DNA from: Paenisporosarcina sp049671445 | GTDB lineage: Bacteria; Bacillota; Bacilli; Bacillales_A; Planococcaceae | DNA: 64,000 bases | Reading direction: 5' to 3' | NCBI RefSeq assembly: GCF_049671445.1 | Contig: NZ_JBATUX010000118.1 | Span: 186,001 to 250,000, forward strand | Shown: piece by piece, positions 60,747 through 64,000 of the stretch | How positions within the stretch are numbered: position 1 is the stretch's first letter | How the letters are laid out: each line of letters starts with the position of its first letter | Program-made: the position numbers and the translations under genes | Notes under the pieces: model-generated | The model's database searches: none | What the model was told of the DNA's origin: nothing | Seen by the model: only the letters and a program-made list of their open reading frames with translations

Positions 60747-62225
60747 ATGGCTGAAGAGCTTTATCAACAAATAGCCGAACGGACAAATGGTGATGTATAT
60801 ATTGGCGTGGTAGGACCGGTGCGAATCGGAAAATCAACTTTTGTGAAACGAGTTATGGAGAGTTTAGTAATTCCTAATATGACAGATGAAGTGGACAGAC
60901 TTCGTGCACAAGATGAACTACCTCAAAGTTCTCCAGGTGCAGTAATTATGACAGCCGAACCGAAATTCGTACCAGCTCATGGTACTAGCATTCAGGTTGG
61001 CGATGACGCATTCCGTTTTAATATTCGCTTAGCGGACTGTGTAGGATATATTGTTGAAGGTGCAAGAGGTTATGAAGATGAGAATGGGCCTAAAATGGTT
61101 CATACGCCTTGGCATCATGATCCCATCCCATTCGAAGAAGCTGCACGAATCGGCACAGACAAGGTAATTAGAGATCATTCAACTATCGGAATTGTGATGA
61201 CTACTGATGGCTCAGTCAACGATATTCCAAGAGCAGCTGTAGAAAAAGTAGAAGAAGAAATTGTTGGCCAGTTAAAAGAAATTGGTAAACCATTTGTAAT
61301 TTTGCTGAATTGCAGATTTCCAGATAATGATCAAACAGGTCTTTTGCGTCAAGAACTATTCGAGAAGTACAATGTGCCAGTAATTGCAGCAGCAGTTGAT
61401 CGGATGTCAGTTCATGAAATTCAATTTGTATTAAAAGAAGCACTTTATGAATTTCCTGTGACAACTTTTGAGTTATTAAAACCAGAGTGGATGGACGTTT
61501 TGGAAAGTGATCATCCTCTAAAAGAGTCCCTTCAAAATTCATTAGATTCTTGGTCTTCACAAGTTTCAAAAATCCGTGATGTAAAAGATTTGGCTACATT
61601 TATAGCGGATGAACCTTATGTTGAACATGCTGAAGTGATTGAAGTGGACGCAGGAAAAGGAAAAGCCTCTATTCAAATCGAAATTACAGATGATGCCTTC
61701 CAACAAGCCTATTCGGACTTCTTGGATGAGCCAATTATCACGAAAAAAGACTGGTTATTATACGTTAAAGAATCATCATATGCAAAAAAATCATATTTAC
61801 GTTTCCATGAAGCCATTGAAATGGCTCAAGAAACTGGTTATGGTGTTACAATGCCATCGGTTCAAGACTTCCAACCTTCTGCTCCAGAATTAATTAAGCA
61901 AAATGATTTCTTTGGAGTACGAATGAAAGCAAAAGCACCATCCCTGCACATCATCCGTGTTGACATGGATGCAGAATTCTCGCCATTAATTGGTTCTGAA
62001 TTCCACAGTCAACAATTGTTAAAAGATTTAAAAGAAGCTTATTATCATAATCGAGAAGCGTTGTGGGCGACATCATTATTTGGGACTCCGCTACACGAGA
62101 TGTTGAGAGAGAGTATGCGCTATAAATCAGACGCTGTCCCTTCACATGCGAAGAAACGCATGAGAGAAACCATTGAACGTATGGTAAACGAAGGCGATCG
62201 CGGTATGGTAACGTTTATCCTATAA
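60747..62225 (+). CDS. spoIVA: Spore coat morphogenetic ATPase SpoIVA
   Basis: 492 residues, identical in length to B. subtilis. Polymerises on the forespore surface, using ATP, as the coat basement layer. TRAFAC-class P-loop VVGPVRIGKSTFVKR, then DCVGYIVEGARGYEDENG and LLNCRFPD; ends DRGMVTFIL as typical. ATG 60747 follows GAAAGGGGG; the frame extends back to 60723 but MAEELYQQI is the family start. Confidence 0.97.
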   Translation: MAEELYQQIAERTNGDVYIGVVGPVRIGKSTFVKRVMESLVIPNMTDEVDRLRAQDELPQSSPGAVIMTAEPKFVPAHGTSIQVGDDAFRFNIRLADCVGYIVEGARGYEDENGPKMVHTPWHHDPIPFEEAARIGTDKVIRDHSTIGIVMTTDGSVNDIPRAAVEKVEEEIVGQLKEIGKPFVILLNCRFPDNDQTGLLRQELFEKYNVPVIAAAVDRMSVHEIQFVLKEALYEFPVTTFELLKPEWMDVLESDHPLKESLQNSLDSWSSQVSKIRDVKDLATFIADEPYVEHAEVIEVDAGKGKASIQIEITDDAFQQAYSDFLDEPIITKKDWLLYVKESSYAKKSYLRFHEAIEMAQETGYGVTMPSVQDFQPSAPELIKQNDFFGVRMKAKAPSLHIIRVDMDAEFSPLIGSEFHSQQLLKDLKEAYYHNREALWATSLFGTPLHEMLRESMRYKSDAVPSHAKKRMRETIERMVNEGDRGMVTFIL

Positions 62226-62226
62226 T

Positions 62227-62275
62227 AGAGAACAGGACTACGCATTTTCCTATGCGAATAGTCCTGTTCTTTTTA
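62227..62275 (+). terminator. Terminator after spoIVA
   Basis: AGAACAGGACTA...GCAT / ATGC...TAGTCCTGTTCT long stem with T-run. Confidence 0.85.
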
Positions 62276-62399
62276 TTCTGGATGGATTTTCTGCATGAAG
62301 TTGGTAATTGTAGCGGAAATATTGTTGCGTAGCCTTTTTGGTTATGATACTCTTTTTACAAGATTGAGTTTCCATCCCCTTTGAGAGGAGGTGAATGGT

Positions 62400-62672
62400 G
62401 TGAATAAAACAGAATTAGTAAACTCAGTAGCTGAAGCTACAGAACTTTCTAAAAAAGATGCTTCTAAAGCAGTTGATTCGGTATTTGATACAATTCAAGA
62501 TGCTCTTGCTAAAGGTGAAAAAATCCAACTTATTGGTTTCGGTAACTTTGAGGTTCGTGAACGTGCTGCTCGTAAGGGTCGTAACCCACAAACAGGTATG
62601 GAAATCGACATTGCTGCAAGTAAAGTACCTGCTTTCAAACCAGGTAAAGCTCTTAAAGACGCGGTAAAATAA
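62400..62672 (+). CDS. hbs: DNA-binding protein HU
   Basis: 90 residues, the standard size. Histone-like dimer that bends DNA. MNKTELVNSVAEATELSKKD, GFGNFEVRERAARKGRNPQTG (DNA-binding arm) and VPAFKPGKALKDAVK. GTG 62400 is used because the GTG 62391 lies inside the AGGAGGTG ribosome site. Confidence 0.97.
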   Translation: MNKTELVNSVAEATELSKKDASKAVDSVFDTIQDALAKGEKIQLIGFGNFEVRERAARKGRNPQTGMEIDIAASKVPAFKPGKALKDAVK

Positions 62673-62688
62673 GACGCGTGTAATTACA

Positions 62689-62733
62689 TAAAGAACGGTT
62701 TTTGTGAGAAATCACAAAAGCCGTTCTTTTTTG
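62689..62733 (+). terminator. Terminator after hbs
   Basis: AAAGAACGGTTTTTGTGA / TCACAAAAGCCGTTCTTT stem with GAAA loop and T-run. Confidence 0.85.
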
Positions 62734-62750
62734 TATGTTCTTTTCGTGTT

Positions 62751-62930
62751 TCATTTTCCAAATGATATATAGCTAGAAAGAACTCCTTGAAAAGATTGAG
62801 ATGCTTTTATATCTTTAAGCACCATCATCTCAACTTCTTGGATAATCGTCTTAACTTTCCAAACTTCTTCTAATTCTGAAGAAATAGTATAGTTTGTAAA
62901 GTGATAATGCTTTGTAATCAATATGGACAT
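62751..62930 (-). CDS. Possible 59-residue ORF, unrecognised
   Basis: In the 515-bp gap between hbs and folE, the minus strand is open from ATG 62930 to TGA 62751. The product (KHYHFTNYTISSELEEVWKV then KTIIQEVEMMVLKDIKASQS) has protein-like composition and a helical middle. No good ribosome site and no family match. It may be a short unknown gene or the end of a lost one. The rest of the gap, 62931-63150, shows nothing I can support. Confidence 0.3.
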   Translation of the reverse strand: MSILITKHYHFTNYTISSELEEVWKVKTIIQEVEMMVLKDIKASQSFQGVLSSYISFGK

Positions 62931-63187
62931 TTAGGCGATTTCGAAGGATCCCTAAAGTAAATTATGAAAAGAATGTAGACTAATTGAGCGATTTTGCGTA
63001 ACATTTGATGGTATGCTACGATTTACATAGAATTAATACCAAAAATCAGTTGTTTTCATTATCCTTAAATTCATTTGCTTTACTCAAGGAATGAATAGTC
63101 AATTTTCAAGTTCACTATTACACGTTAATTTACATAAAGTCGAATACGGCAAAGTTAGTTGTGTTTTATTATTAGGAGGCGTCAAGC

Positions 63188-63757
63188 ATGTCAACGGTTA
63201 ATTTAGAAAAAATAGAAGAAGCAGTAAAAATGATTTTGGAAGCAGTTGGAGAAAATCCGGATCGTGAAGGATTACTCGAAACACCAAAACGTGTGGCGAA
63301 AATGTATGCTGAAATGTTTTCAGGTTTGAATGAAGATCCAAAAGAATATTTTAAAACTGTCTTCCACGAAGATCATGAAGAATTAGTTTTAGTAAAAGAT
63401 ATTCCATTTCATTCAATGTGTGAGCATCATTTAGTTCCATTTTACGGTAAAGCGCACATCGCTTATATTCCGAGAGATGGAGTAGTGACCGGTTTAAGTA
63501 AATTAGCAAGGGCTGTTGAAACGACAGCGAGACGTCCACAACTACAAGAAAGAATTACATCGACAATTGCTGATTCAATTATGGAGATGTTAAATCCTTA
63601 TGGAGTTTATGTGATCATTGAAGCAGAGCATATGTGTATGACCATGCGAGGAATTAAAAAACCTGGAGCAAAAACGGTTACAGCGGTTGCACGTGGTGTT
63701 TATGAGAAAGATGATGTAAAGCGCAGTGAGATTTTATCATTCATACAAATGAAATAA
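63188..63757 (+). CDS. folE: GTP cyclohydrolase I
   Basis: 189 residues. First step of folate synthesis (GTP to dihydroneopterin triphosphate). Zinc and catalytic sites: HSMCEHHLVPFYGKAHIAYIP and EAEHMCMTMRGIKKPG; LSKLARAVE follows. B. subtilis mtrA, paired with mtrB, as here. TTAGGAGG before ATG. Confidence 0.96.
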   Translation: MSTVNLEKIEEAVKMILEAVGENPDREGLLETPKRVAKMYAEMFSGLNEDPKEYFKTVFHEDHEELVLVKDIPFHSMCEHHLVPFYGKAHIAYIPRDGVVTGLSKLARAVETTARRPQLQERITSTIADSIMEMLNPYGVYVIIEAEHMCMTMRGIKKPGAKTVTAVARGVYEKDDVKRSEILSFIQMK

Positions 63758-63828
63758 GCAAATCATCTTAAAACAATAGGGTATGCTATGATAAATAGAT
63801 AATTTGGTTCACTTAGGAGGAATGTATA

Positions 63829-64000
63829 ATGGCACAAACAGAATACATTGTGATTCGCGCAGAAGAAGATGGAGTTCATGTCATTGGGTTAACAAGAGGC
63901 ACTGATACAAAATTTCATCACTCCGAAAAGTTAGATCGTGGAGAAGTTATGATTGCCCAATTTACTGAACATACTTCAGCAATCAAAATTAGAGGAAAAG
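63829..64000 (+). CDS. mtrB: Tryptophan RNA-binding attenuation protein TRAP, cut by window end
   Basis: 57 codons visible of about 75. TRAP forms an 11-mer that binds GAG/UAG repeats in trp leader RNA when tryptophan is present. DGVHVIGLTRGTDTKFHHSEK, then KLDRGEVMIAQFTEHTSAIK, is nearly the B. subtilis text, including residues for Trp and RNA binding. TTAGGAGG before the ATG at 63829. Confidence 0.95.
   Translation, partial: MAQTEYIVIRAEEDGVHVIGLTRGTDTKFHHSEKLDRGEVMIAQFTEHTSAIKIRGK

Noticed and set aside
1..64000. tRNA or rRNA genes
   Set aside because: No cloverleaf with TTCRANNC arm or rRNA-like stretch was noticed on reading; a covariance-model scan was not possible.

Overview
The window is low-GC, densely coded chromosomal DNA from an endospore-forming member of the Bacillales. 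Spore genes are spread along it: sirA, spoIIAA-spoIIAB-sigF, spoVAF, prsW, sleB-ypeB, spoIVA and a spoIIM-like gene. Protein similarity and gene order recall Planococcaceae (Psychrobacillus, Sporosarcina or Paenisporosarcina type) more than Bacillus subtilis itself, but genus assignment is an inference. I saw no rRNA, tRNA, complete insertion sequence or CRISPR array.

The layout follows the B. subtilis gene order with several losses and insertions. 0-7 kb: 3' part of rlmN, a small phage-remnant zone (frameshifted ORF and an orphan XhlB-type holin), then lexA / yneA-yneB-ynzC / tkt / sirA / yneF, with three LexA boxes in the lexA-yneA gap. 7-17 kb: alpha/beta hydrolase and HMG-CoA lyase on the minus strand, acetyl-CoA acetyltransferase and yqkC, aldo/keto reductase, nudF, spoIIM-like, fur (with a PerR-type box), xerD, deoB, pdp. 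17-24 kb: an HpaB-type flavin monooxygenase, the sigma-F operon followed directly by spoVAF, lysA, a 31-codon membrane ORF, ribT. 24-37 kb: ypuF, scpA-scpB, a DD-carboxypeptidase, rluB, resABC-resDE, sigX-rsiX (with a clear sigma-X promoter), and an FMN riboswitch with ribU.

37-50 kb holds the most accessory material: an APH-type kinase, a DUF5694-like protein, fer, ypbB-recQ-ypbE, a CBS/ACT protein, a metallophosphoesterase, a MerR regulator with a B12-binding domain, ypdA, a frameshifted YczE-type membrane gene, and a marR-paiA-paiB cassette with paired palindromic operators. 50-64 kb returns to conserved order: ansA, prsW, sleB-ypeB, cmk-plsC-ypfD-fni, der-gpsA-yphE-yphF, spoIVA, hbs, folE and the start of mtrB.

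The structure least explained by genes is a dispersed family of 20-bp-period tandem repeats. It occurs at about 10.7 kb (minus), 37.25 kb (plus) and 53.05 kb (plus). Each copy starts with the same head sequence and sits just downstream of a gene on the same strand; at 53 kb the head contains the ypeB stop codon. Other items to follow up are the MerR-B12 regulator, which carries the Wx9EH and ExHxxG motifs of AdoCbl photoreceptors; spoVAF, whose conserved N-terminus lies upstream of any canonical start codon; and two competing hairpins between paiB and ansA.
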